Source of the DNA: a virus | IMG/VR virus record: IMGVR_UViG_3300032086_003078 | Coordinates: 1 to 64,000 of that record | Length of the DNA: 64,000 nucleotides | Direction: 5' to 3' (one strand) | Shown here: one piece after another, positions 1 through 8,100 of the stretch | Layout of the letters: each line of letters starts with the position of its first letter | How positions within the stretch are numbered: the first letter of the stretch is position 1 | Made by a program: the position numbers and the translations under genes | The notes under the pieces: generated by a model | What the model was told of the DNA's origin: nothing | Databases searched by the model: none | Seen by the model: only the letters and a program-made list of their open reading frames with translations

Positions 1-2
1 CC

Positions 3-716
3 CAAGGTGTTATCGTCTTTACATTTAAGCCAACCGACACCCAAGAGCAGATCGACACCAATCTCAAGTTCGTTAAGTATCTTGACGAGAACTCAGAACC
101 AATCCAAGCCGCTATTCAAAAAGAGTGGGACGATATCTTGGATGAGTTTGAAAAAGAGATGCCTCTAGTAAAGGAGCCACCAAAACAAGAATCTCTAAAA
201 TCAATTCTTCGAAACCTAATTAAAGAAGCCATGGAAGACGAAGAATACGAAGGTGTAGAACCAATTGACTACAAGGGCGAGCACTCCGCTCCAATGGCGG
301 AAGATGGTGCTCCTCTATGGAACCTAGCAGACAAAGGTGTTTATCCAGAAGATGTTTATGGTCCTAATGGTCGCAGTTGGTATGGAACTGGTGATGTTCT
401 AGACTGGGATGCTTATGATATTATTCGTGGAGCCTATGGACGACGGGACAAGCAACTAACAATCTACCGAGCAGTTCCAAAAGGCATACGAGGCATTAAT
501 CGTGGCGACTGGGTTACGATTGTAAGGCAATATGCTAAAGACCACGGCGAGAGTGCTCTCAACGGCGAGTATGATATTCTAAAGAAATCAGTAACTGCCC
601 GAGATATTTTCACTGACGGCAACTCTTGGTTAGAGTGGGGATACGACCCACAGCCACGAGTTCCCTATTCAGAACGAGAAGACTGGGAAAGATACCCAGG
701 GAAGAAGAAAAAATGA
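3..716 (+). CDS. 3' part of a protein with a C-terminal ADP-ribosyltransferase-like domain
   Basis: The reading frame is open from the first bases of the window, so the gene starts upstream; the ATG at 138 is internal. About 237 residues are visible. An internal segment (LKSILRNLIKEAME) resembles the leader helices of the following genes and carries an I-K-E site. After it come the patterns HSAPMAEDGAPL, YRAVP, GDWVTI and EWGYDP, which I associate with ADP-ribosyltransferase-like domains of phage head or ejected proteins (candidate Arg in YRAV, S/T-x-T-like strand in DWVT, Glu in LEWGY). Family assignment is from memory of such patterns and is moderate. The gene overlaps the next by ATGA at 713-716. 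The protein ends in a Lys-rich tail. Confidence 0.55.
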   Translation, partial: QGVIVFTFKPTDTQEQIDTNLKFVKYLDENSEPIQAAIQKEWDDILDEFEKEMPLVKEPPKQESLKSILRNLIKEAMEDEEYEGVEPIDYKGEHSAPMAEDGAPLWNLADKGVYPEDVYGPNGRSWYGTGDVLDWDAYDIIRGAYGRRDKQLTIYRAVPKGIRGINRGDWVTIVRQYAKDHGESALNGEYDILKKSVTARDIFTDGNSWLEWGYDPQPRVPYSEREDWERYPGKKKK

Positions 717-898
717 AAATCACAATGAATGAATTAAGAAAAGTGGTCCGCCAAGTAGTGGAGCAAAAGAAAAAAGAAAAGGGCTGGCTTGACATGTTTG
801 TCGATGCCATTACTACAGCAGCACCCCTCGGGCAAGTTGACTTGCTAAAGAGGGGGATGGATTCTATTGAAAAACCCAAGGCTAAAAAGAAAAAATGA
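713..898 (+). CDS. Small basic leader-type protein, 61 aa
   Basis: ATG at 713 overlaps the preceding stop (ATGA), and this start gives an N-terminus (MKITMNELRKVVRQVVEQ) of the same kind as the MKITKSQLRQIIKEE leaders further on. The site after the helix would be V-V-E rather than the usual I/L-x-E, so processing is less certain. The remainder (about 40 residues) contains a short hydrophobic helix (WLDMFVDAITTAAPLG) and a Lys-rich tail like that of the upstream protein. No domain is recognised. It sits in a run of overlapping leader-tagged genes and is probably co-translated with them. Confidence 0.6.
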   Translation: MKITMNELRKVVRQVVEQKKKEKGWLDMFVDAITTAAPLGQVDLLKRGMDSIEKPKAKKKK

Positions 899-1383
899 AA
901 AAACTCCTAACAGAGTGGCGGAAGTATATCAAAGAGGTTGAGAAGATTGCTGATATAGCAACCGACCAAAGCGAAATACAAAAGAGCCTAGATTACTTTT
1001 ATAAAGAACATGCTCCCAGCAAAGCCAAGCGACAAGACCTTGGTGATTTTAAGGGACACCAAATAGCACTCTTTACAGGTGGTGAGTTCGGTAAAGACGA
1101 ACTAATGTTTGTGGTTGATAAAGACGACAGACCTATTGCCTATGTTGCGACCAATCCACACGAAGATGCTTATGCTATTGGGAATGTCCGCAAAGTCAAG
1201 GGTGGAGGCTTTTATATCACCGACCTTTACAACTTCCTAGTTGATAGGTATGGAACTCTGTATAGCGACTCCAAGCAGACAACTGCTGGCGAGAGCATTT
1301 GGAAGAGGCTACAACAAGACCCAGCCCTCAAAGTTGAGGAACCAAGCAAAGAGACAGGCAACCGCTGGCGAGCAACAAAATGA
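895..1383 (+). CDS. Leader-tagged protein of unknown domain, 162 aa
   Basis: ATG at 895 overlaps the previous stop. The protein begins with the class II leader MKKLLTEWRKYIKEV, which contains an I-K-E site. The body has alternating strands and helices, with ELMFVVDKDDRPIAYVAT, a glycine-rich turn (VKGGGFYITDLY) and TLYSDSKQTTAGESIWKRL. The last segment recalls GNAT-fold acetyltransferases, but I see no clear acetyl-CoA loop, so function is open. The first 30 or so bases are almost identical to those of the genes at 1380 and 1894 while the bodies are unrelated, which shows that the leader is a separate module. Stop overlaps the next start. Confidence 0.7.
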   Translation: MKKLLTEWRKYIKEVEKIADIATDQSEIQKSLDYFYKEHAPSKAKRQDLGDFKGHQIALFTGGEFGKDELMFVVDKDDRPIAYVATNPHEDAYAIGNVRKVKGGGFYITDLYNFLVDRYGTLYSDSKQTTAGESIWKRLQQDPALKVEEPSKETGNRWRATK

Positions 1384-1889
1384 AAAAACTCCTAACAGAA
1401 TGGCGGAAGTTTTTGAATGAATCAAGTATCTTCGATAAGAAGTTGATTTATCGTGGGATGACTATTGATACAGGAAATGCTGCCTTGGCTTCCCAAATAA
1501 GAAAGTTAGCCCGAGGACAAAAGGCAACAATCAGCGAAAAAGAAGCGGGAGATATAATCATTTCCAGCCTCAAGTCGGGCAATGTCGGCGAATCGTGGAC
1601 AACAAATATTGATGTTGCTTCCAATTTCGCAGATGTCTGGGATGCGAAGAATAGAGGTCCAAAACTCCATGTAATATTTACAGCCGCTGTCCCAAAAGAT
1701 TTTGGCTATGACCCTCAATCTGCGGAAGAAGAGCCCGATATGTTTTCAGACGAAAGCGAAGTAAGAATACCTAAAGGCGAAGAGATTGAGATTACCTCGG
1801 CTTCGGTGTTTATTGCTGATAAGAAGCCAAGCAAAAACTGGACGAAATTTAAGAAGGTCGCTCATAAGCCGGGTATTGTGAGGGCATAA
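1380..1889 (+). CDS. Leader-tagged ADP-ribosyltransferase-like protein, 169 aa
   Basis: The protein starts with MKKLLTEWRKFLNES (L-N-E site after the leader helix). The body has the three elements of an R-S-E type ADP-ribosyltransferase: Arg25 in LIYRGM, the S-x-T strand at Ser72-Thr74 (ESWTTN), and a Glu-x-Glu pair at 125-127 (DESEVRIP). About 150 residues is the size of a compact ART domain. By analogy with T4 Alt, which is packed in the head and injected to modify host RNA polymerase, this would be an ejected NAD-dependent modifier of a host protein; the target cannot be read from sequence. It overlaps its upstream neighbour by ATGA and is followed by another tagged gene 4 bases on. Confidence 0.65.
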   Translation: MKKLLTEWRKFLNESSIFDKKLIYRGMTIDTGNAALASQIRKLARGQKATISEKEAGDIIISSLKSGNVGESWTTNIDVASNFADVWDAKNRGPKLHVIFTAAVPKDFGYDPQSAEEEPDMFSDESEVRIPKGEEIEITSASVFIADKKPSKNWTKFKKVAHKPGIVRA

Positions 1890-1893
1890 ATAA

Positions 1894-2358
1894 ATGAAAA
1901 AACTCCTAATAGAGTGGCGGAAGTTTTTGAAAGAAGAATCTTACATCACCCCTGGGCAAGAGTATGTGGGGCTGATTTTAGATGATGATGCTGTTAAACT
2001 TTTACAATCAAAGATGCCTGAAGTTCCCCAAGGCTGGACCCCAAGGATGCATCATATGACTGTTAAGTTTGGGAGAGAAGGGGTTCCAAATCGCTACAAA
2101 GGTCGCAACAAAGTAAAGGTTGTGGGACTAGCCCAGGACGATAAAGTGTGGGCAGCCAGAGTTGAGACCGATGTTCCTACTCAAAACGACATTCCTCACA
2201 TTACAATTGCTACAGCACCTGGAGTAAGGCCAAATCAATCTAATGATTTTTCTATGGAAGATTACAAACCTATTCCTCCTTTTGAGTTGGAGGGAGAAGT
2301 AAAAGAAAATATACAGACCAACTTCAAAAAAGAAGACCCAAGATTGAGCCATAAATAA
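1894..2358 (+). CDS. Leader-tagged 2H phosphoesterase-like protein, 154 aa
   Basis: After the leader MKKLLIEWRKFLKEE (L-K-E site) comes a domain with two H-x-T motifs about 48 residues apart: His54-Met-Thr56 (RMHHMTVKF) and His102-Ile-Thr104 (IPHITIAT). This pair is the catalytic signature of 2H phosphoesterases (LigT, CPDases, tRNA-ligase CPD domains). Members open 2',3'-cyclic phosphates or cleave 2'-5' or 3'-5' linkages; the phage anti-CBASS protein Acb1 (T4 57B) is also of this superfamily. With the leader, the simplest reading is an enzyme carried in the capsid and delivered at infection. Substrate is unknown: cyclic nucleotide signal or damaged RNA are both possible. Stop is followed by a short A/T-rich gap. 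Confidence 0.72.
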   Translation: MKKLLIEWRKFLKEESYITPGQEYVGLILDDDAVKLLQSKMPEVPQGWTPRMHHMTVKFGREGVPNRYKGRNKVKVVGLAQDDKVWAARVETDVPTQNDIPHITIATAPGVRPNQSNDFSMEDYKPIPPFELEGEVKENIQTNFKKEDPRLSHK

Positions 2359-2372
2359 AACAACCTTCTCAA

Positions 2373-2382
2373 ACTATTTAAT
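2373..2382 (+). promoter_or_regulatory. ACTATTTAAT motif ahead of the gene at 2385
   Basis: ACTATTTAAT is one of six intergenic copies of ACTATTTAWW in the window. This one ends only 2 bases before the ATG at 2385, so if it is a promoter element the transcript for that gene would need another start codon downstream; it may instead act on transcription of the protease gene. Confidence 0.25.
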
Positions 2383-2384
2383 AT

Positions 2385-2876
2385 ATGGATAGAGAAAGGG
2401 AAGCCTGGAAAAATATTAAGGATAATGCTACAAGCGATTATCACTATGCCGAGGTGTTTGATGCTACACCAACAACCAAGCCAAACTACATTTCAGCAAC
2501 CTTATGGACTACACTAGTTGCCGTTCTTGTGTGTTCGGTGTTCGCAGGTTTCCTGCTCTATCTTTACAATGAGAGCAATATAGAAGAGACCCTCTCAATG
2601 GCCGTCAGCCGTGCGATTATCTCTTTGGAGCAAACCATAGAACTCCAAAGCAAAGAGATTACGAAACTGAAGGCAGAGAACAAGAAGATACACGATTACC
2701 TACAACTTTGGACCCCGCTAGATTTACAACGACTTCAGCGGAAACATAAAAATAAAACACCAACAGAGGACGACCTACTAGACCTTGGTCCTGAAATCAT
2801 TATCAATGGTCGAGCATTACCTCCTCTCAGAAGACTTAACTTGGAGGACGGATTATGCTTACCTTCCTTGGAATAA
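2385..2876 (+). CDS. Single-span membrane protein with coiled coil, 163 aa
   Basis: A cytoplasmic N-terminus of about 40 residues is followed by one strong membrane segment (about residues 44-62, LWTTLVAVLVCSVFAGFLLYL) and then a coiled-coil helix (SLEQTIELQSKEITKLKAENKKIHDYL). The C-terminal 60 residues are polar. No Shine-Dalgarno site is visible before the ATG at 2385, and the true start may be further in. It overlaps the M50 protease gene by 22 bases, so a functional link (substrate, adaptor or anchor) is worth considering. A membrane anchor plus coiled coil is also seen in inner-membrane spanins, but nothing else supports that. Confidence 0.55.
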   Translation: MDREREAWKNIKDNATSDYHYAEVFDATPTTKPNYISATLWTTLVAVLVCSVFAGFLLYLYNESNIEETLSMAVSRAIISLEQTIELQSKEITKLKAENKKIHDYLQLWTPLDLQRLQRKHKNKTPTEDDLLDLGPEIIINGRALPPLRRLNLEDGLCLPSLE

Positions 2877-3658
2877 TTGTTTTAGTAATTTTTGTCCACG
2901 AATTGGGACATTATCTTGCTGCCCGAGCAATGGGTGTCGCAGTTGATAGTTTTTCAATTGGCTTCGGTAAAGTGCTCCTTAAAAAGAAGATGTGGGGAAC
3001 TGAATGGCGATTGTCGCTCCTACCTTTTGGCGGCTATATTATGCCCCGTGGCGAGCAGGATTATTACAACAAAGATGACGACCCAGAATCATTTTGGGCT
3101 GTTGCTCCTTGGCGACGAGGTGTAATCGCTGTAATGGGTCCAGTATTCAACTTGTTGCTTCCCTGGCCTCTATACTTTATGTTCCTTGTGGGACAGCCGT
3201 TCCCCGATGTTGTTGTGCCTGATGGTGCCGAACCAGCAAGGATTGGAGTTATGGATGCGGCTTACTACTCACACAAGATTTCCACCAACTTCTACAAGAA
3301 GATTTGGACTGCCGTCAATACACCAAGAGAACAGCCAATGTCTATCAAAGATGTCGGCGGTCCTGTAGCAGTCTATGAATTCACGGAAAATGCAAAAAAA
3401 AGAAGTCAAGAAACTGGAGACTGGGGGTTCCTTGTAGATTGGATTGTGTTCTTCTCAATTAACCTCGGTGTAATCAACCTATTACCGATCCCAGTATTAG
3501 ACGGCGGACATATAGCCATGGCTGGTTATGAGACTGTAACAAGGAGAAGATTATCAATACTTGCTCGTCGAAGACTAAACTATGTTGGTCTATATCTAGT
3601 AGGTGCTATATTTTTGCTAGCTATACTTTCAGATGCCTCCAGACTTTTTGGAATTTAG
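2855..3658 (+). CDS. Site-2 protease, M50 family (RseP-like, short form)
   Basis: The zinc-binding HELGH motif lies at residues 15-19 in the first membrane helix, and the second family motif (NLLPIPVLDGGH) lies near residues 205-218, giving the HExxH...LDG pair of intramembrane metalloproteases. It is 267 residues, against about 450 for RseP, and the periplasmic PDZ region is reduced to a short remnant around PDVVVPDGAEPA. The start is supported by GGAGGA 7 bases upstream. Host site-2 proteases release membrane-held sigma factors, so a phage version could trigger or mute an envelope stress response, or process the membrane protein encoded just upstream. The family call is firm, the role is inference. 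Confidence 0.88.
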   Translation: MLTFLGIIVLVIFVHELGHYLAARAMGVAVDSFSIGFGKVLLKKKMWGTEWRLSLLPFGGYIMPRGEQDYYNKDDDPESFWAVAPWRRGVIAVMGPVFNLLLPWPLYFMFLVGQPFPDVVVPDGAEPARIGVMDAAYYSHKISTNFYKKIWTAVNTPREQPMSIKDVGGPVAVYEFTENAKKRSQETGDWGFLVDWIVFFSINLGVINLLPIPVLDGGHIAMAGYETVTRRRLSILARRRLNYVGLYLVGAIFLLAILSDASRLFGI

Positions 3659-3660
3659 AA

Positions 3661-3670
3661 ACTATTTATA
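3661..3670 (+). promoter_or_regulatory. ACTATTTATA motif, candidate late promoter element
   Basis: Intergenic copy of the ACTATTTAWW motif, 21 bases before the start codon at 3692 and just after the protease stop. GGGGG lies at 3681-3685 as a ribosome binding site. Position and recurrence suggest a -10-like late element; no -35 partner is obvious. Confidence 0.35.
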
Positions 3671-3691
3671 AAGACCTTTAGGGGGAATAAA

Positions 3692-4000
3692 ATGAAAATC
3701 ACAAAATCACAACTTCGTCAAATCATTAAAGAAGAAATTCAAAATGAATATAATACAATGAAGGTGAGTTCTGGTAAAAGACCAGTACAGCGACAAGCGT
3801 CAAGCAAGACACCACTAGAGAGAGCAGGTCGAGGCAAATACTTCGCTGCTGTCGCCGCTTTTAAAAGGTTCATGGAAGAAAACCCAGATGCTGACAGAGA
3901 CATGCTTGGTAATGAATTAGTGAATAATCCACCAGGCGGCAGTTTGCAGGGGTATGAAGAAAGAGTCACACAAATGCTAAGGAACCTCGCTGCGAGATAA
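3692..4000 (+). CDS. Leader-tagged small protein, 102 aa
   Basis: It opens with the canonical class I leader MKITKSQLRQIIKEE, an amphipathic helix ending in an I-K-E site. The body is basic and Ser/Arg-rich in its first half (KRPVQRQASSKTPLERAGRGKYFAAVAAF) followed by an acidic helix and a predicted helix at the end. No known domain is recognised. A strong ribosome binding site (AGGGGG) precedes the ATG. It heads a run of four leader-tagged genes (3692, 4003, 4341, 4687) directly downstream of a candidate late element, which fits production together with capsid proteins. Confidence 0.7.
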   Translation: MKITKSQLRQIIKEEIQNEYNTMKVSSGKRPVQRQASSKTPLERAGRGKYFAAVAAFKRFMEENPDADRDMLGNELVNNPPGGSLQGYEERVTQMLRNLAAR

Positions 4001-4002
4001 AA

Positions 4003-4344
4003 ATGAAGATCACAAAATCACAACTACGACAAATTATCAAAGAAGAAATGGAAGCCATGATGGGCGACGTCCAGGTCGGCGATGAAGTAGATGTCATCGG
4101 CGGTGTTATGGTCGGAGCAGTCGGAGAGATAGTAGCAATGGGTTCAGAAGACGGCAAGCAGATTGTCGTTCTTAATCTACTCCGCCCAGCCGCTGACGAA
4201 AATTACAAAGATCTTGGACCCCAAGTCATAATTCAGCCTGACTTTATTGAAAAGCGAACTGATCTTTTTGCTAAGAGAATGGGGCGCAAAGCAGAGAACC
4301 CTGGACGTGGACCAATGAAATACTACGGAGTCAAAGACGTATGA
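4003..4344 (+). CDS. Leader-tagged SH3-like (KOW/GDEV) protein, 113 aa
   Basis: Leader MKITKSQLRQIIKEE is followed directly by a small beta-barrel type domain: DVQVGDEVDVIGGVMVGAVGEIVAM and IVVLNLLRP, with the G-D-x-V and turn spacing of KOW/SH3-like proteins. This same barrel type occurs without a leader in about eleven other small proteins of the window (MKxGDLV family), so this gene looks like a leader joined to a member of that family. The tail is Arg/Gly-rich. Start follows the previous stop by 2 bases, and the stop overlaps the next ATG. Confidence 0.7.
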   Translation: MKITKSQLRQIIKEEMEAMMGDVQVGDEVDVIGGVMVGAVGEIVAMGSEDGKQIVVLNLLRPAADENYKDLGPQVIIQPDFIEKRTDLFAKRMGRKAENPGRGPMKYYGVKDV

Positions 4345-4685
4345 AAATCACAAAAACACAACTACGACAAATTATCAAAGAAGAGCTTCTTAAGGAAGCT
4401 GAATTTACAATTCCTGACGAGCAAGGTCTAGAGAAAGAATACAATAAGATTAGAAGAGTATTCAAGATAGCAAAATCTGGGAAATTCAATAAAGACTTGA
4501 CCGATCAGGTTCAAAATGCGGCAGTTGAATATAAAAGAGAAATATATGAAATTGAAAAAGTTTCCGCCGAACTCGATAACTGGAAGAGGTTACTTGAGAA
4601 TACTCAAAAATTGTTCTATTTTATGAGTCGAGGCGGTGATCTACCAGCATTTCAAGAGATGTCTGACGATCCACGGGACGACTGA
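4341..4685 (+). CDS. Leader-tagged helical protein, 114 aa
   Basis: The leader MKITKTQLRQIIKEE is encoded by bases nearly identical to those at 4003. A second I/L-x-E type site may follow (LLKEA). The body is almost wholly helical and charged, with heptad-like spacing (YKREIYEIEKVSAELDNWKRLLENTQKLF), so a coiled-coil or helical bundle is likely. No family is recognised. It overlaps both neighbours (ATGA upstream; the downstream GTG lies 2 bases after the stop). Confidence 0.65.
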   Translation: MKITKTQLRQIIKEELLKEAEFTIPDEQGLEKEYNKIRRVFKIAKSGKFNKDLTDQVQNAAVEYKREIYEIEKVSAELDNWKRLLENTQKLFYFMSRGGDLPAFQEMSDDPRDD

Positions 4686-4686
4686 G

Positions 4687-5079
4687 GTGAAAATCACCAG
4701 AGATCAAATCCGTGAGATGGTGAAGAGGCAACTTGACGAACGTTGCCAGAAGGGCTACAAGACCCACGAAACTCGCAAAACCAAAAAGATGTTCGGCAGA
4801 ACATACAGAAACTGCGTTAAGGCAGAATCTGAGGAGCCTGTTGAGGACGAGACACTAGAAGAACGTGCCGCCATCCCTATGGAAGATATTATGCGTGCGG
4901 AAGACATTATCAAAAAGCACCTAGAAGAAATGTTTGATGAGATCGGCAGAGATGGTCTGCCTGATAATTTCTCAACAGATATTCTTGTAGAGCCAATCGT
5001 GAAGAAGTATATCAGCGGACGCCGTGCTGACAGAAAACCAAGATTCAACAAAATAACTGGTCGAATGACCCGTCGTTAA
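4687..5079 (+). CDS. Leader-tagged protein with a CxxGY...NC motif, 130 aa
   Basis: I place the start at GTG 4687, because it gives the leader MKITRDQIREMVKRQLDE and lies right after the upstream TGA; the longer frame from 4636 runs into the previous gene. An L-D-E site ends the leader. Next comes a Cys pair in the pattern RCQKGYKTHET...MFGRTYRNCVKAE, a motif I have seen in structural or packaged proteins of aquatic phages. The rest is acidic helix and then a basic tail (GRRADRKPRFNK). Function unknown. This is the last leader-tagged gene before the Mre11-Rad50 gene. Confidence 0.65.
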   Translation: MKITRDQIREMVKRQLDERCQKGYKTHETRKTKKMFGRTYRNCVKAESEEPVEDETLEERAAIPMEDIMRAEDIIKKHLEEMFDEIGRDGLPDNFSTDILVEPIVKKYISGRRADRKPRFNKITGRMTRR

Positions 5080-5095
5080 GATAATCTAAAAACCC

Positions 5096-5123
5096 TTTAC
5101 AACTAAAATATACCTGCTACAAT
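5096..5123 (+). promoter_or_regulatory. Sigma70-like promoter for the Mre11-Rad50 gene
   Basis: TTTACA at 5096-5101 and TACAAT at 5118-5123 are separated by 16 bases. The predicted transcript starts near 5130 and has GGAGGAG at 5141-5147 ahead of the ATG at 5155. Confidence 0.7.
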
Positions 5124-5154
5124 AGTTCTGGAAAACTATAGGAGGAGTTCGTCT

Positions 5155-8100
5155 ATGGTACGGCTCGCACATTTTGGTGATACACACATCAAGAACCTCA
5201 AATACCACTATGAATATCGCAAGGTGTTTGAACAAGCCTACGAGATGCTACGGGAGCAGAAGGTTGATTACATTATCCACTGCGGCGACCTAGCCCATAC
5301 AAAGACACAACTCTCACCAGAGTATTTCGAGTTGGCTACAGAGTTCCTAAAGAACCTAGCCGACATCGCTCCAACCCATATCATCCTTGGGAACCACGAC
5401 GGCAACCTACGGAATAGCAGCCGCCAAGACGCCATCAGTCCAATCGTTGATGCGCTCGACCACCCTGACCTTCACCTACACAAGTTTTCAGGGGAAGTAA
5501 AATTAGATGATAACATTACACTAAATGTTCTATCAGTCTTTGACGAGACCAACTGGACTGACCCAACAGATACAGACAGGATTAACATTGCCCTGTATCA
5601 TGGAGCAGTCAATAACAGCCGAACAGACCTTGGCTGGATTATGGACCACGGCGACCATGACGTTTCAGTCTTTGATAAATTTGATTATGCGTTCCTTGGA
5701 GATATTCACAAGACTAATCAGTGTCTCAATGACTCAGGCACCATTCGCTATTGCGGTTCTACTATCCAGCAGAATCACGGCGAGACAAACGACAAGGGCT
5801 TTTTGATTTGGGATATTGAGGACAAGACCAATTATGAGGTCAATCACCACGTCCTAGAAAACCCCAAACCCTTTATGACGATTGAACTCACACAAAAGGG
5901 CAATATGCCTCGCAACCTAAACGTGCCCGAAGGTGCTCGTCTTCGCATTGTTACGCACCACAAGGTTTCGCTAGACAAGATCCGCCGTGTGATGGATATT
6001 GCGAAGAGCAGGTTCAAGCCAGAGAGTTTGTCGTTCGTCAACAAAGCAGGGCTAAAGCGGGACAGCGTGAATGTCGATGACCTTGGCAACACAGAGAACC
6101 TACGAGACCCAGCCGTCCAAGAGCGACTTATTCGGGAATACCTAAAAGAATATGAACCCGACACCAAAACACTAGAGCGAGTATTCCAACTTAACTCTCG
6201 CTACGACGCTCAAGTCAATGGCGAAGACGCTGGACTACGCAATGTGAATTGGTCCCTAAAGAGTATGGAGTTCGACAACCTCTTTAACTACGGAGAAGGC
6301 AATAGTGTTAATTTTGAAAAGCTTAGCGGCGTTGTCGGTATCTTTGGTAAAAACTATTCAGGCAAGAGTTCTATTATCGATAGTATGCTCTACACTGTTT
6401 ATAATTCGATCAGTAAGAACAATCGTAAGAACCTAAACATTATCAACCAGAACAAGCCCGCAGGCTGCGGACGAGTTGAGATTGACGTTGCGGGCAAAAC
6501 CTACATCATTGAGCGGAAGTCAGAGAAATACACTAAGAAGCTTCACGGGGAAGAAACAGAAGAAGCCAAGACCGATGTAGAGTTTTCAGTGATTGACCCA
6601 GCCACTGACGAAGAAGTCAGCCTAAACTCGTTGGACCGCAACGGCACAGATAAGGCAATCCGTAAAATCTTTGGAAGCCTTGATGACTTCTTGCTTACAA
6701 GTATGTCTAGTCAAATGGGGGCAATGACTTTCATCAACGAGGGCTCAACCAAGCGCAAGGAAATCCTAGCCAAGTTCTTGGACCTCGACCAGTTTGAGAA
6801 GAAGTTTAAGCTTGCGAAGAACGACAGTATAGAAACCCGTGCTCTTTTAAAGAAGCTGGAAGACAACACTTTTGATGACGATATTGCTAATCTTCAGGAA
6901 CAACTAGCTACAAACGAAGAACAAAAGACAGAACAAGAAAACTCTTGTAAAAAGTTTAAAGACAAGTTAAACAAAATCACAGAACGTGTCGATGAAATAC
7001 AAGACCTCTTTGCGTCCGCTCCAGTTGAGATTATCAACATCAAGAAAGAGAACAAGCGTCTTACGACAGCAACTGCTGAACTAGAAGAATGCGAACTACG
7101 AATTGCGGGAGCACAAAAGAAAAAAGAAATACTTCTAGAAAAACTAACCAAGATTAATGATTTCTTGGAAGAGTATGATAGCGAAGCATTAGACGCTCAA
7201 ATCGCTGAAGTCCTATTAATCAAAGAAGAGATTAGAGATGTAGAGACAAAACTTACGATTGAGAACCGCAACAGGAAGAACTACGAGAAGCGTGTTAAGC
7301 TTTTGGGAGAAGTTCCTTGTGGTCCAGAGTTTTCACATTGTAAGTTTATTAAGGACGCCTACAAGAGCAAGTCAAAGCTCACCGACGTTCGCATTACAAT
7401 CCACAATCTAGAAACAGAGCTTCGTCAGCACAATGAAAAGCTTGATGAAATGAATGTTGATAGTTTGCGTTCTCAAAAGGAAAAGCACGATAAACTCCTA
7501 GAGAAACAAAGAGATTTGTCAACTGAAGCAACCAGCCTTGATTTGCTGGTAGAAAAAACAAACAATGAAATTAATACGCTTACTAATGATATCAAAGATG
7601 CTACCGACCGCATCCAAATCTACGAAGACAACAAAGAAGCTATTGAAAATCGTGAAGGACTTATTCAAGAACAGTCCGATTTAGGGGAACAAAAAATCCT
7701 AACAGAGAATGAGCTAGTTATTTGTGAATCTAAGATTATGGACTTCATTAAGCAGCACGGCGGCATTGAACAACAGATTGCGAACCTCCAAGATAAGAAG
7801 CAAGAATTGGAAGACCTTCGCACAGAGTATTCAGCCTATGACTTGTTTATGCGTTGTACTCACAGCAACGGCATCAGTTATGATGTAGTGAAGCGTATGC
7901 TACCTCTTATCAATGAAGAGGTCAGCACTGTTCTATCTAACGTCACTGACTTTGAGATTTTCTTCGAGGCAGAAAAGAATAAACTAGACATTTTTATTAA
8001 GCACCCCAAATACGAAGCACGACCTTTGGAAATGGCTTCAGGTGCTGAAAAGACTTTGGCGGCTATCGCTATCCGCATCGCTCTAACCAATGTATCAACT

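Noticed and set aside
138-716. Gene start at ATG 138
   Set aside because: The frame stays open to the left edge of the window, so ATG 138 is internal to a gene starting upstream.
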